Shown: positions 10,507-21,149 of the stretch, piece after piece
Position numbering within the stretch: position 1 is the stretch's first letter
How the letters are laid out: every line of letters begins with the position of its first letter
Assembly (NCBI GenBank): GCA_963585895.1
Contig: OY757939.1
Span: 37,152,832-37,216,831, forward strand
From: Sepioteuthis lessoniana
Taxonomy: Eukaryota; Mollusca; Cephalopoda; Myopsida; Loliginidae
DNA length: 64,000 nucleotides
Reading direction: 5' to 3'
The notes under the pieces: generated by a model
What the model saw: only the letters and a program-made list of their open reading frames with translations
Told to the model about the DNA's origin: nothing
The model's database searches: none
Made by a program: the position numbers and the translations under genes

Positions 10507-10747
10507 AAGGGGGGAGGCTTGTGGTGTAATGGTCAAAGCGATGGACGGTGGAATCTTAATAAGCCAGTTCGAACTCCAGTCGCGCTATTACGTTCACTTT
10601 CGGACAAATACCCATAGGAAAGGCATGAACCTCACTATCCTCCCAGCTATGAGTTAAATAGTGCCACTGCTGTCCTTCTTGAAGTATGGCTTTGGTATTA
10701 AATAACCTTCAAAGGTTGATATGCCATTAAACAAAGAAACCAAAGCA
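10507..10747 (+). mobile_element. SINE-C copy, near full length
   Basis: Head 'TGGTGTAATGGTCAAAGCGA' (A-box-like), then 'GAGTTCGAACTCC'-like B box, then the core containing 'CCTATGGGTTAAATAGT'-type sequence. The shared tail 'TTGGTATTAAATAACC...GGTTGATATGCCATTAAAC' closes it. Confidence 0.85.
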
Positions 10748-11145
10748 AACCAAGCACACACACAAATATGTATATATATGGTTGGTGGCACACAAGTTGA
10801 TGTCGAGCATGATTGCTTTCAGTAATTTGTGTTAACGATCACTTATGACGTAGGTATTCTAAAAGGACTCTCTCAGTCAGTTGCAGCCCCTACTATACAT
10901 TAAACATTGCCGATCTTTTTTTTTTTTTTAATAAGAATGTCAGACTAATTACAAACTGGATGAGAATATCGACGCACATGACTTTTGAATTTAACAACAT
11001 ACGGCTGGAGAATGCTCCCTTTTGAGAACGGAACGTTTGAAAGGGACGTAATAAACACTTTCAATTTCGAAATTTTGGTTTCCCAATTAAATGATGCGAT
11101 ATAAGTTAAGTCCATCACTTCTAACTACATGGTGACATTCCGTTA
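10748..11145. other. Unassigned stretch
   Basis: AT-rich sequence with a poly-T run near 10917. It may hold the 5' side of the transposase remnant that follows, but no terminal repeat is visible. Confidence 0.35.
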
Positions 11146-11290
11146 CCAGTTTGCTCGCTAGAACTATCACCTTGGGACTACTACTTCTGGGAATACCTGA
11201 TGCCCCTAGACAAGACAACTAAGGAAAATATTTTATGCCATGAAATCGTAGCAATACCAGAGGTAATTAAAAAGTGAACGAAACGGAATT
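11146..11290 (+). pseudogene. DDE transposase C-terminal remnant
   Basis: A plus-strand frame reads LSPWDYYFWEYL then ENILCHEIVAIPEVIKK. This resembles the third-aspartate SPxDYFxWGYL block and downstream helix of mariner/Tc1-superfamily transposases, whose usual PDL upstream is degraded. No inverted repeats were found, so family and boundaries are uncertain. Confidence 0.45.
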
Positions 11291-11502
11291 TACATATCTA
11301 TTTTGTGCTTTTTTGACTAACCTTCTTAACTCAAGTGACCGTTCAGCTAAACCCAGTAAAACACAATTTACAACAGCACGCATAACTTAAGGGCGAGGCT
11401 GCGAACGTGTATTGCTCGTTAGGGTAAGAATTTGGAAGATATCATCTTCAAAATGAAGTGATGATAAAATTTGATTTCTATATTTAATCCCATAAGAACC
11501 GT

Positions 11503-11699
11503 CGTGGCTTATTTAATGACAGGGGCGTCCTTGGAGAAGAATGGTAGTGATACTATTTAATTCATAGCTTGTTGGATAAAAGGGTTCATGCCTTTTCTAA
11601 TAGTATGAATGTAAAACTGAACGTTATAGCGTGGCTGGGGTTCGAATTCACTTATTTCGAAGCAGTACAGCTCTTTAGCTATAAAACCACGGGGGTTTC
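11503..11699 (-). mobile_element. SINE-C copy, diverged
   Basis: Minus-strand SINE-C lacking part of its shared tail. Core and head blocks are recognisable (TTATTTAATG...CATAGCTTG...GTTCGAATTC). Confidence 0.65.
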
Positions 11700-12049
11700 T
11701 TCGATGACCATCAGATAAAAAAATGATGAATATTCTTTTTTTATTGTAAAATGCAACTTTGAATTGGATCTATGTTGTCTTACGTTCTAAACCTGAGAGA
11801 TCATTCTGACGGACCCTGAATAATACCAACTATGATTCCGCAATACGATATTATCTTTACAACAAAACGATGACAATAAAAAAAACGGCAAATATTATTC
11901 TTTCTTATAGTAAAATGCAATTTTGAATAGGATTCATGTCTTTTCAAACAATTCAGTTGAGCATAAGTACGCGGGTTAAATGCAAGTACACAGTTACAAA
12001 AATATAAGCAATATGAGTAAATTTTCCCATATTTCAGAAGTAGCGAGTT
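11700..12049. other. Unassigned AT-rich stretch
   Basis: Two similar short blocks around 11730 and 11900 ('TAAAATGCAA.TTTGAAT.GGAT') suggest an internal degenerate duplication. No gene. Confidence 0.35.
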
Positions 12050-12311
12050 AACCGGCTCATTGGCCTAGAGTGTTCACCAATGATCCGGGAGACCGGGGTT
12101 CAATCCCAGGTCAAGTCATACCAAAGACTTAAAAAGATGGTACCCGATATCTCCTTGCTTAACACTCAGCATTATATGGTACATATCAAGGGTGATGTGG
12201 AGGAATCCAGGGAAAGGAGTAGCGCCCTCCCCTACACCTTGGTGTAGTAGCTATTGAAAACGAAGCCTTCGGGTCGCCGTCGACTACAGTCGCCAACTTT
12301 ACTTTTACTTA
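12050..12311 (+). mobile_element. SINE-B copy, full length
   Basis: Among the best reference copies of SINE-B. The head is 'CTCATTGGCCTAGAGTGTTC', the B box 'GGGGTTCAATCCCAGG', the body 'CATACCAAAGACTTAAAAA', and the 3' end '...CGACTACAGTCGCCAACTTT' with an ACTTT-rich tail. Confidence 0.88.
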
Positions 12312-13135
12312 CATTAATAGACTTTAAACTACACACTGGTCAATTTCGATTAACTTCTTAGAAAGTGAAATTTGTGAATTTGCACAAGCAGAAGGTTTTT
12401 CAAATAATGATTAACTAGAGACTTTTATGAATGGAACGATATTGAAGTTTTTTAATTGACCGGCTCATTCACAAGGCGTGGAAAGAGGCGTAAAATTAAC
12501 AACTGATTCTTTGTTGAAATAGAAATGTTTTTGACAATCGCGTGCACGTGTCTTGCTTCCTGTCCATTTATACAGACAAGAAGTAAGACACACGCACAAA
12601 TCATTGCGCTATCAAATAAGATTTGCATTTGATTCAAATGGAAAAAATACTGAACAATTCAGTTATAATATGGTGTAATATTTTGTATTATACCGAAGGT
12701 TTTATGGCGATGTTCAATGAACAATTCCAGTTTAAATCATTTTGTCCTATAATTTGTGCCCAGTTGTATCATGGTGTAATACTCTTTTATCTATCTATCT
12801 ATCTATTTTTTTATTATCATGACCTAACAAATGGCGTAAAAAATTTATTCAGGATTAGCCTTTTTTTGTAATCTTATACAATTTTTACTGTAGGCGTTGA
12901 TTGAATACAGTAAAAAAAAAAAGGGATATTGTAATATACTAGCTTAGCTGGCGACGGAGTGCTGTGGATGAGCTTAGTAGATTCAATGCAGTCGAAAGAT
13001 AAAAGCAAAAAAGTGGTTTCAGAGGAAAGAGAAAAATGTAATTTATTGCCTGTGGATAGAATGGGACGATATTTTGCCAATGGTCATTTATACTTAGAAT
13101 TCTGTTTTGAATTTTTTTCCTTTCATTGTATAACT
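12312..13135. other. Unassigned AT-rich stretch
   Basis: Contains a (CTAT)n run near 12787 and a poly-A run at 12911. Open frames of 60-82 codons show no recognisable domain. Confidence 0.45.
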
Positions 13136-13150
13136 AATATAACTTATCTT

Positions 13151-13556
13151 GGTCGGAGGTAGCCATGGTGTAATGGTTATAGTCGTAGGAAATGGACATG
13201 GCGATACGAGTTCAAATCCTAGACGAGACTGATTGCATTTCACAAAGCACTTATACCATTGGTCGGAGGTAGCCATGGTGTAATGGTTATAGTCGTAGGA
13301 AATGGACATGGCGATACGAGTTCAAATCCTAGACGAGACTGATTGCATTTCACAAAGCACTTATACCATTGGGAAAGGTATGAATCCAATTATTCTCCCT
13401 CCAGCTATGGATAAATAGAAGAGCCGACTAGGTTCTTCAGCCTTGGTGAGGCAACTAGTCTAGGAGAAGGAAAACTCTGAATTAAAACCTGTTAAACTCC
13501 GCTTAAAAATTGACCTTGTGTCATATCCTGCCCGAGTGGAGGGGTTGATAGATATA
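13151..13556 (+). mobile_element. SINE-A copy with an internal 110-bp tandem duplication
   Basis: Flanked by a perfect 15-bp duplication AATATAACTTATCTT (13136-13150 and 13557-13571). The tRNA-like head and start of the body occur twice in tandem (13151-13260 and 13261-13370) and appear identical. The rest follows once: the core with CTCCCTCCAGCTATGG, the body with CCTTGGTGAGGCAACTAGTC and the tail ending GGAGGGGTTGATAG. This is one of the best-bounded SINE-A copies here. Confidence 0.95.
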
Positions 13557-13571
13557 AATATAACTTATCTT

Positions 13572-14140
13572 GATTTATTATTGAAATAATAAAACTTTGA
13601 AGTCAGTTTATAATACTGAGGAAATATGGTATTTCTGTATATTTTTGCAGAGGATCAAACTAAACCCTAAAAATTTCTTAAAACCTAGCAATCTAATTTT
13701 TAGTTTCAGTTCTTATCACATCAAATCCAAGCTTTTGAACCAAGGTGAATGCTGATTTTCTCAAAAAAAAAAAAAAAAAAAAAAAAGAAAAAAAGAAGTG
13801 AAACATCAACCTGGCTTAATGTGAATATGCTTAATCTTGATTTTGAAACATGTCTTTTAAATTTTGTTCCTTTCATTTTTTTCTTGAAAAGTTACAGCGT
13901 TTTAAAGTTGACAGTTTTATCAAAAAAAATTATGGTAAAGTTTGTGCGTGTACATTTATCATCGAAATTCTGGTGCAATCTTTAAAATAGCTTTCGAGAT
14001 AAGGATAAGACAAAAAACACATAGGATTTCCAGAAATATTCAGATGTTTTGACCTAGAATATTTAGAAATGTATTTTTAGGACTATTTCGGGAACATTCG
14101 ACTTTTTTATAACCCGAATTTAAAGTAACATGTTTAAAAA
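13572..14140. other. AT-rich unassigned stretch with poly-A
   Basis: Contains an A-run at 13763-13786. The Lys-rich frame across it is an artefact. Confidence 0.5.
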
Positions 14141-14438
14141 AATGACTGGGGCTATAGAATACACCGACTGCACCTCTGCATAGGGGTAAGACCTTCCAAC
14201 AAGTGCCCTGGATATGACACTAACAATCTGATGGTGAGGTTTCAGTAATGCTGGAGCTTTGGGGAATGCGGAGTGCCCCTTCATTGCCATCGCTCCCAGG
14301 TCCACTCTGGCCCGGCGTGGTAGCACCTGATAGGGCCCTATCTATGGGTTAAAAATATAAAAATTTTCATAAAAATGGATTTGGCGTAAAAAACATACAA
14401 AGGTTGATATACCATAAAATCTAACCAACCAACCAGCA
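14141..14438 (+). mobile_element. SINE-D copy, short form
   Basis: Head with 'ACACCGACTGCACCTCTGCA', body with 'CAATCTGATGGTGAGG' and 'CCTGATAGGGCCCTATCTAT'. It joins the shared tail (CATACAAAGGTTGATATACC, CTAACCAACCAACC) almost directly, so the internal tandem units of about 55 bp are missing. Useful as a minimal form. Confidence 0.8.
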
Positions 14439-14534
14439 AAAATACATTTTTCTGGAGTGAAACGTAGCAAAACATTATCCGTATATCTGAAACTATCATG
14501 AAACTATCATGAAAACACCGAGGTAGAACATACC

Positions 14535-14538
<4 letters not shown>

Positions 14539-14568
<30 letters not shown>
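14539..14568. repeat. (TA)n microsatellite
   Basis: Perfect AT/TA run. Confidence 0.9.
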
Positions 14569-14571
<3 letters not shown>

Positions 14572-14796
14572 ACCTATAAGATTCTGATAGTGTGAAAAAA
14601 GCAGATGATGCAATTTGCAAATGGGGATAATAAAACTGATATCTGGGGTAAAAAATTCAATAAAAGAAAAGAAAAGACTAACGACACCCGTACTATTTGA
14701 AAATAATAAAAAATTGCTGCGATGCCAAGCCAAAAAAAAAAAAAACCCAAAAAACAAAAAAAAAAAAAAACACCAGCAGAATCAGCTAAGTAAGTA

Positions 14797-15046
14797 AAAA
14801 ATAAAGTTGGCAACCGTAGTCGAGGGCGAAATGAAGGCTCCTTTTTCAATAGCTACCACACCGAGGGATGGGAGAGAGCGCTACTCCTTTCCCCGGATTG
14901 CTCCACTTTACCCTTGATACGTACCTCATAATGCTGAGTGTTAAGCAAAGAGATATCAAGTACCATTTTTAAAGTCTTTGGTATGACTTTACCTGGGACT
15001 AAACCCTGGTCTCCCGGACCATTGGAGAACACTATACCCACGAGGC
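14797..15046 (-). mobile_element. SINE-B copy
   Basis: Minus-strand SINE-B; the tail (AAGTTGGCAACCGTAGTCGA) is at the left and the tRNA-like head at the right. Overlapping frames are not genes. Confidence 0.82.
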
Positions 15047-15189
15047 TAATGAGTGCTCGATACACTAAGTCGAGCGAATTTAAAGTAGAAAAGCGTACAA
15101 AGTCAGACCAATCTACCAAGGTTTCACCTATTGGATCTTCAGGAAAAATCTGAGTTATACAGACACATTTTGTCAATAAAATTTAATTA

Positions 15190-15546
15190 GGATCCTTTCA
15201 GGTTTCCTAACAAGTGCTTTCGTTTTAAGTATTAATTTCATGTAATATTATAGTTGTGTTTTCAACTAGAAGTTTTTGAAATTTGGATTTGGGTAGAGAG
15301 TGATTTTTAAGATGTAGGCCTCTAGAACTAGAATCATTAAGGTGGATAGTAAGACGTCTTGGAAGATTCGTAGTGGTAAGACCAACGTACGTATTATTTT
15401 CGTTGGAGATACAGTCTCCAAAGGGACATTTGAATATAAATATGACGTTTGTCCCATAAAGAAGTTCGGTGAAGGAGGATGAGTTATTGGAAATAATTAG
15501 GTTGAAGGTTTTAAATTTGTTGTAGTAAATGATATGTCTTATTTTT
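15190..15546 (-). pseudogene. Penelope-like element, GIY-YIG endonuclease fragment
   Basis: The minus strand encodes the C-terminal part of a Penelope-like retroelement protein. It reads NVIFIFKCPFGDC, then NTYVGLTTTNLPRRLTIHL, then HSLPKSKFQKLLVEN and TIILHEIN. The paired cysteines before a TYVGLT...RR block are characteristic of Penelope GIY-YIG domains. The upstream RT is absent and stops follow, so it is a dead fragment. The open frame at 15266-15457 is an overlapping wrong-frame shadow. Confidence 0.72.
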
Positions 15547-15563
15547 TTTTTTTTTTTTTTTTT
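15541..15563. repeat. Poly-T run
   Basis: Homopolymer of about 23 T next to the Penelope-like fragment. Confidence 0.9.
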
Positions 15564-15874
15564 GCTAGGATCAATAGGGAGAACAATCTTATATATATTC
15601 TAAAATAAAAACCTACACGCTATTACTTCAAAGTGATGTCATTCGTTTCTGCTTCGGCTATTTAGAAAACATCCATGATAAACATCTTTTTTAAATAGCT
15701 AATATTTTGTAGCCAAAGTTGATTTCCAATATGAATATTAGGTAAACGAATAATTCTATTGTTAGAAGCAAAAATCCAAATCAACTGTGAGTATTCATTT
15801 CATTTAGTTTGATACTCCCATGTGCTATTTATACTCCTCGAAATGATGCATATATATGTAATCTTATTTTTTCT

Positions 15875-16225
15875 CTTTTGACTCTCTCTCACCATCATTC
15901 CCTATCAATCATTACAATCTGTAAGTCCTCTAGACGACATCCAGTGAACGTAAGTTTTTGTTGATCGAACAGTGGAGTGTACATGTGTAGGATTCTATAG
16001 GAGAACGTTACTTAGAAGTTCGTGCTGACTTCACTAACAGCGCTCAGCAGGGCATGTTTTGCTTGCCTTTCTTTGATGGTGTGTAAGATGGGAAGTAAGT
16101 TGTCGTCCAGCTGCATTTTTGCAGATTGCTGCTTCCGGGATATGCTTAAAACAGCACACAACTTCTTCGTGTTGTTCACATCTGATTTTTTAACGAAGCA
16201 TTTCCAAATTATGCAAACATACAGT
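15875..16225 (-). mobile_element. RTE-like LINE-H 3' fragment
   Basis: Nucleotide similarity to 7636-8002 and 29400-29830 (GTGTGTAAGATGGGAAGTAAG; GCTGCTTCCGGGATATG). The minus-strand coding frame is broken. It ends just before a SINE-C tail. Confidence 0.65.
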
Positions 16226-16226
16226 A

Positions 16227-16352
16227 GGTTTGGTTTGGTTTCTTGTTTAGTGGCATATCAACTTTCAAAGGTTATTTAATGCTAAAGCCACCCTTGTAGA
16301 AGAACGGTTGTGTTACCATTTAACTCATAGCTTGGAGGATAACGGCTTTATA
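16227..16352 (-). mobile_element. SINE-C copy, left segment (split)
   Basis: Tail and half of the core of a minus-strand SINE-C. The element stops at TA (16351-16352), where a Tc1/mariner-type element enters. The remainder appears near 17413-17493. Confidence 0.8.
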
Positions 16353-16945
16353 CAGGGGGTCTCAAAATAGATGCAAGCCATTAATACGATAATTATTTAT
16401 TCCTGAGACAAGAAACTCCATGTCAGCTGGTTTGAGTTTATGTTTGATCTGGATCCTGTTTTGGTACAGCTGAAGATCATTCTTTAAGATTCTTTGCAGT
16501 GATGCATGTGAAAGATCAAGTTTTTGACAACGTCTTCGGAGGGACTTTTTTAGACTCCTTCCGACAGAATCTCTCACCGCATCAACAGTGTCACAATATC
16601 TTGCCGTCAACTTCTTGCAAGATCTGGGATTTTCTGCCTTCTTGTTGAGGTTGTTTATTGACCCTGTGGCCTTTAATTTGTGTACCTAACGATAAATTTG
16701 GGTTGGGGGATAATTTTTACAGTTAAACTTCTTGCGAAATTTTGCTTGTACAGCTTTGAATGATTTTGTCTCCAAATAAGTAGTGAGGCAAAATATTTAT
16801 TCCTCTTTTGTCCAAGACATTGTGATCAAGGATTAATAGTTGTTATAGTATACTATTTTCAAATATGAAACTAAAAAGAACACTACATTATTAGTAGTAA
16901 AATTATTAGCAGTTACACGGACCCTATGTATATTGAGACACCCTG
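16353..16945 (-). mobile_element. Tc1/mariner-superfamily element K, internally deleted
   Basis: Inverted termini CAGGGGGTCTCAAAATA (left) and CAGGGTGTCTCAATATA (right, minus strand), with TA on both sides (16351-16352 and 16946-16947). The minus strand encodes an N-terminal transposase: MSWTKEE, then TYLETKSFKAVQAKFRKKF, VHKLKATGSINNLNKKAENP and SLKKSLRRRCQKLDLSHASL. It ends at IQIKHKLKPADME, where it runs straight into the other terminus. The whole DDE catalytic domain is missing, so the copy is non-autonomous. Confidence 0.85.
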
Positions 16946-17042
16946 TATCTGTTCGGGTCATATCTATGGGTGTGTGCTTAAAACTTATTCGTATTTGATA
17001 GAAACACTTGCTGCCATAAAATTCTAAATTTTTTGTATCAAG

Positions 17043-17412
17043 AATAATTAAATCAGCTTCCAGGACATGTAATCTTTTTTTTTGAGTTTCTTGTCTCAGT
17101 AATAAACCACTATTATTTTAATGGGTTGCATCTATTTTGCGATAGTTTTGGATGATTTTGTCTCCAAATAAGTTGGGACGCAAAATATTTTTTCCAATCT
17201 TGTCCAAGGCATTGTGATCGAGGATTAATAGTTGTTATAGTATACTATTTTCAAATCTGAAACTAAAAAAGAACAAGATTATTATCAGTAGAGTTATTTG
17301 CCATCACATAGGTCCCATGTATAGAGACAACCGGTATGTATACATTTACTGAATGGGCAAAAATAATAAGGCAATCACATGGGTCCCCGGTATATTGAGA
17401 TGCCCTCTACTT
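17043..17412 (-). mobile_element. Element K fragments, second layer
   Basis: Partial copies of element K. 17080-17340 repeats the left-end and N-terminal-coding parts seen at 16400-16945 ('AATGGGTTGCATCTATTTT', 'CAAGGCATTGTGATCGAGG'). 17384-17412 is a stub with a terminal-repeat-like end. They lie between the two halves of the split SINE-C. Confidence 0.65.
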
Positions 17413-17493
17413 GTCCGAAGAGTAATAGTCTGAAAGTGAACGTAATTGCTTACTTCGAGGTTAAAGTCCAGCTCTTAAACCATTACATTCCAG
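17413..17493 (-). mobile_element. SINE-C copy, right segment (split)
   Basis: 'AGTCTGAAAGTGAACGTAAT' and the head with 'AACCATTACATTCCAGG' continue the SINE-C begun at 16227. The interior of about 1.06 kb is made of element K material. Confidence 0.7.
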
Positions 17494-18032
17494 GAATTCC
17501 TTAAACCATTCAATAGTCTTGAGGTTTATAAATATATACAACATAAATGTCATTTGAAAAGTAATGACTAATTCATCTTATAAGTTTCTTTTAGTTTTAT
17601 CGGGATAATCTTTGCAAGGACGTTAATTTATTTATTTATAAGAAACACAAACGTTTACGATGATTAAAGTGTACTTCGCGGTTTTTACTTTTGACAAGCG
17701 TAAATATATTTTAAGATAAAATCTTTTTGTTTTTTTTAAAACTTTAATTAAATAACTTTCGCTGCTTCCTTTTTTCCCCATTAACTGATCGCACAGATTT
17801 TAAATTGTCAGCATTAAAGCTCTACGAGAGACGAGTAAGTCTTATCGATTTAACAAAAAAAACTTCTCAATCAGCTGCGAGAGTTTTGGTGCCTGAGAAG
17901 CCATAGGTGTATTTCTACTATATTTCGTCAAGGAAATGGTGTATCTCTTTAGGATGAGCTTCGTCAACCAAACTTTTTACATAGCTTAGACGATTTTGAT
18001 TCCTGTCAGAGTAATAATCGGTTTCGCTTTCA
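17494..18032. other. Unassigned AT-rich stretch
   Basis: No recognisable element or gene; frames are short and interrupted. Confidence 0.5.
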
Positions 18033-18227
18033 TTGTTTTAAAGCCATATCAATGTTCGTGGGTTATTTAACGTCAAAGCTATCCTTGTAGAAGAACAGCT
18101 GCCGGAAGGGGAATAGGTGGTTTATAACTTTCTCCAGTGAATTCGTCCAAAAGTGATCATAATCAAGTTCGAATTGGGGTAAGAAACTTTATATTTCAAG
18201 GCTGCACTTTACACATTACGCCCCCAG
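18033..18227 (-). mobile_element. SINE-C copy, diverged
   Basis: Minus-strand SINE-C with a recognisable tail (CATATCAATGTTCGTGGGTT) and head end (ACATTACGCCCC); core degraded. Confidence 0.65.
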
Positions 18228-18275
18228 AGTAATAATGTTCTTGCTAAAGTACACGTTTACACCCGGCTAAGAATA

Positions 18276-18805
18276 TACTTGGCCCAGTCAGTTGGAGCCG
18301 CAAAATACATTGACTGCATCTCAGCAGAGGAGTAAGACTCCCTCAACGAGTGTCCTGTGGCCCAGTCGGTTGGGGCTGTAGAATACCCCGACTGCTTCTC
18401 TGCAGAGAGATAAGACACCCAAATCGAGTGTCCTGTGTATAACACAAAACAATCTGATGGTGAGGTTCCAGCAATGCTGGAGCTTTGGGGAATGTGGAGT
18501 GCCCTTATATTTCTATTGGTCCCAGGTCCACTCTAGCCCGGAGTGGTAGCGTCTGATAGGGTCCTATCTATGGGTCAAATGGAACTAAACAGTGTACTTA
18601 TGATAAACTGAATTGTTTGAAAGAGAACTGTTTTGACATTTAAACTTTGTGCTATTGTTAAACTGAATTTTTTGAAATAGAACTGTTTTTGACATTTAAA
18701 CTGTGTCCTTAAGTTAAACTGAAGTGTTTGAAACTGTTTATATGAATAAAAATCGATTCGGCATTGCAATGCCATAAAACCTAACCAAGCCAAACCAAAC
18801 CAAAG
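18276..18805 (+). mobile_element. SINE-D copy with duplicated head
   Basis: Two tandem heads (about 18279-18358 and 18359-18435), each with a 'TGGCCCAGTC' A-box-like motif. The common body follows, then the AT-rich units of about 55 bp and the CAAACCAAACC tail. The head duplication recurs in the copy at 35584-36165. Confidence 0.85.
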
Positions 18806-19061
18806 AATATGCTGACTGTACCCCCTTCTGAAGGGTATTACCCCTTTAAATGGGGGTGTCCTAGGTATGATACTAAACAGCATCTAATGTTGAAGCTCCA
18901 GTTCTGATGATCTGAAGAGCATGGAGTACTCACTTTATTGCCATTACTCGCAAGTTTACCCTGACTCAGGGTGATAGCCCTTTTTAGTGTCACATCATTG
19001 AAGATTACACAGAAAACTGCATTCACAGGTAGCACGTGATAGCGTCCCAGCATTGAAAATT
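18806..19061 (+). mobile_element. SINE-D head/body, diverged
   Basis: Degraded SINE-D head and body immediately downstream of another SINE-D copy, in the same orientation. Its tail is not seen. Confidence 0.6.
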
Positions 19062-19311
19062 GCATTCATAAAACAATTAAGAAACTCTAGGAATATAAAA
19101 AAGACCAAAGAAAGATTGACAATCCCGGCCAACAACAAAAATATAAAAAAGAAACAACTTAAGGACAAAGAGATAAAAACAAAAATAAAATAATCTTGAA
19201 ACTAAAAATGGTAAGAAAAACAACTGTATGGATACTTCAAGCGACAAACGTAGAAATATTGCAGATGAGATGACCAGGACAGAGCTTAGAAGGAGAAACG
19301 TTAAAGGATTT
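19062..19311. other. A-rich unassigned stretch
   Basis: A-rich DNA between two SINE-D copies; may hold LINE debris, but no motif is firm. Confidence 0.35.
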
Positions 19312-20013
19312 GATTTAGTTTGGTTTGATTTTATTGTATATTAACCATTCTAGGTCATATAATGCCAAATCCTTTTTATACATATATATCAAATATATGA
19401 TTAATATTTTTAAACGAGTCTGGGCTTATTTTTTCATACAGTTAAATGGTTTCGCTTATTTCTATCAAATAAGAATACACATTAAATGTAAAAACATTTC
19501 CATTTCAAACAATTCAGTTTAGCATGTCAACAAAGTTAAATGTTTCAAAGTATTGCCATGTATCATAAACAGTTCAATTTAACAGTCATTTGTTTACACA
19601 AAGTTAAATGTCAAAACAATTCTATTTCAATCACTTTAGTTTAGCATAAATACACAGCTTTTTTTTAAACACAGTTGAATGTAAAAAGGGTTTTGTATCC
19701 TAAACGATTCAGTTTAGCATAAATACACAGTTTAAATGTCAAAACAGTTTTATTTCATGCAATTTAGTTTAGCATAAGCACACAGTTTAGTTCTATTTAG
19801 CCCATAGACAAGACCCTATCAGGTGCAACCAATCCGGGCGAGAGTAGACTAAGGAATGATGGCAATTAAGGAGTACACTGCGTTACCCAAAGCTCCGGCA
19901 TTACTGAAGCTAACCGTCAGATTGCTTAGAGTCGTAAACAGGGCGCTCGTTGGTTTTTTTTACCCTTCTGCAGAGATGCGGTCGGTGTATTCTACAGCCC
20001 CATGCGACTGGGC
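19312..20013 (-). mobile_element. SINE-D copy, long form
   Basis: Minus-strand SINE-D. Left is the shared tail (TTTGGTTTGATTTTATTG), middle is several tandem units (CAATTCAGTTTAGCATAA), right is the body and head ending at the 'CGACTGGGCC' motif. Confidence 0.85.
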
Positions 20014-20760
20014 CTCGTCAGAAGAGAAACGGAATCTCTTATTAACAACACAAAATGATTCCAAGAGAACTTATGAGATCAATGCAAGAATTGATAATAC
20101 GTAACAGAACAGCAAGTGTAGGTTATGTGAAGACAGATATGAAACGGTTAATCATATAATAAGCGAATATAGTAAACTGGCACAAAAGAAATACTCCACT
20201 AAGCCCGATTGAGTGAGGAAAGTTGATCCAAAGGGAATTGCGCAAAATATTTAAGTTTGGCCATACAGACAAATGGTATATGCACAAATCAGAATCTGTC
20301 CTAGTAAATGAGACAGATAAGATTCTTTGGGATTCCGAGATACAAAAAGATCTAGTTTAGAGTAAAAATAAAACAAAACAAAACAAAAACAACCCAAAGC
20401 AAACAAACTTTTAATTTAGTTAACTGTGCTGTTAAAGCAAGCCATAAAAGTAAAATAAGATTTTAAAAAAAGATAGACGAATATTTGGAGCTTGCTAGAG
20501 GACTGAAAAAACTGTAGAATGTGAGGATGCCACCAGTGGGAGTTATTGCGCTTGGGAAAAAAATTGGTGTAATTAGAAATCAGAGGAAGAATCGTGACCA
20601 TCCAGACCACAGCACAGTTAAAATCGGCACGAATACTTTATAGATTTCAGGATACCTGAAAAGACGTGCTGTCACGCAGACTCAAACAAAAGACGACCAA
20701 TTAAAGCTTGTGCGAAAAACGCACAACGAGTAAGATAACAATAATAATAATAATAATAAT
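20014..20760 (+). mobile_element. RLE-type LINE-F, C-terminal fragment
   Basis: Encodes the C-terminus of a non-LTR retrotransposon with a restriction-like endonuclease. It reads KCRLCEDRYETVNHIISEYS (CCHC), then QIRICPSK and ILWDSEIQ. Downstream is a degraded block matching the conserved end ('CTGAAAAAACTGTAGAATG'; 'CTGTCACGCAGACTC'). It ends in an (AAT)n run at 20741-20760. Stops and frameshifts abound. Confidence 0.75.
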
Positions 20761-20796
20761 GGTGTGAAAAATTCTCAAAAGAGAAAAAATAATTAT

Positions 20797-21147
20797 TGGG
20801 TATCACCCACCTTTTTCCACACAATGAACTAGTTCATCGGCCATATATAGCAGTAGCTACTAATACCAGGGCAGACTACAAGGTGAAGAGCAGCTTCTTA
20901 TAGGAATAGTATTAGAGCGTTGGAGACTGGAGATCGCACTAGATCACCTTACTTGCTACCGTAATAACGGAAGCCAATACTATCGTTGGACTATATCTTT
21001 ATTCTGTATTCACTAATCCTATGTTCTTGTCTACTAATAGTCTCTCTCTTGTATATACTTTTTCCTGAGAATATATCTCTATTTCCTCTCATATCGTGGT
21101 TTGTCCTTTATTTAATATTACAAGCGTTCACTAACCAGAACGTAACA
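20797..21147 (+). mobile_element. Candidate solo LTR inside a TAA array
   Basis: A 351-bp block from TGGGTATCACC to ACGTAACA lies between two converging LINE-F tails. It has a CATATATAGC TATA-like motif. The TG...CA ends and the final 'CCAGAACGTAACA' look LTR-like, but the flanks (ATTAT and ATAAT) are not a clean duplication. The frame at 20986-21252 crosses it and is not a gene. Confidence 0.35.
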
Positions 21148-21149
21148 AT

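Noticed and set aside
12050..12130. Functional tRNA genes at SINE heads
   Set aside because: A- and B-box-like motifs are present, but no cloverleaf could be traced by eye and the same heads recur in many truncated copies with bodies. They are SINE promoters at most.
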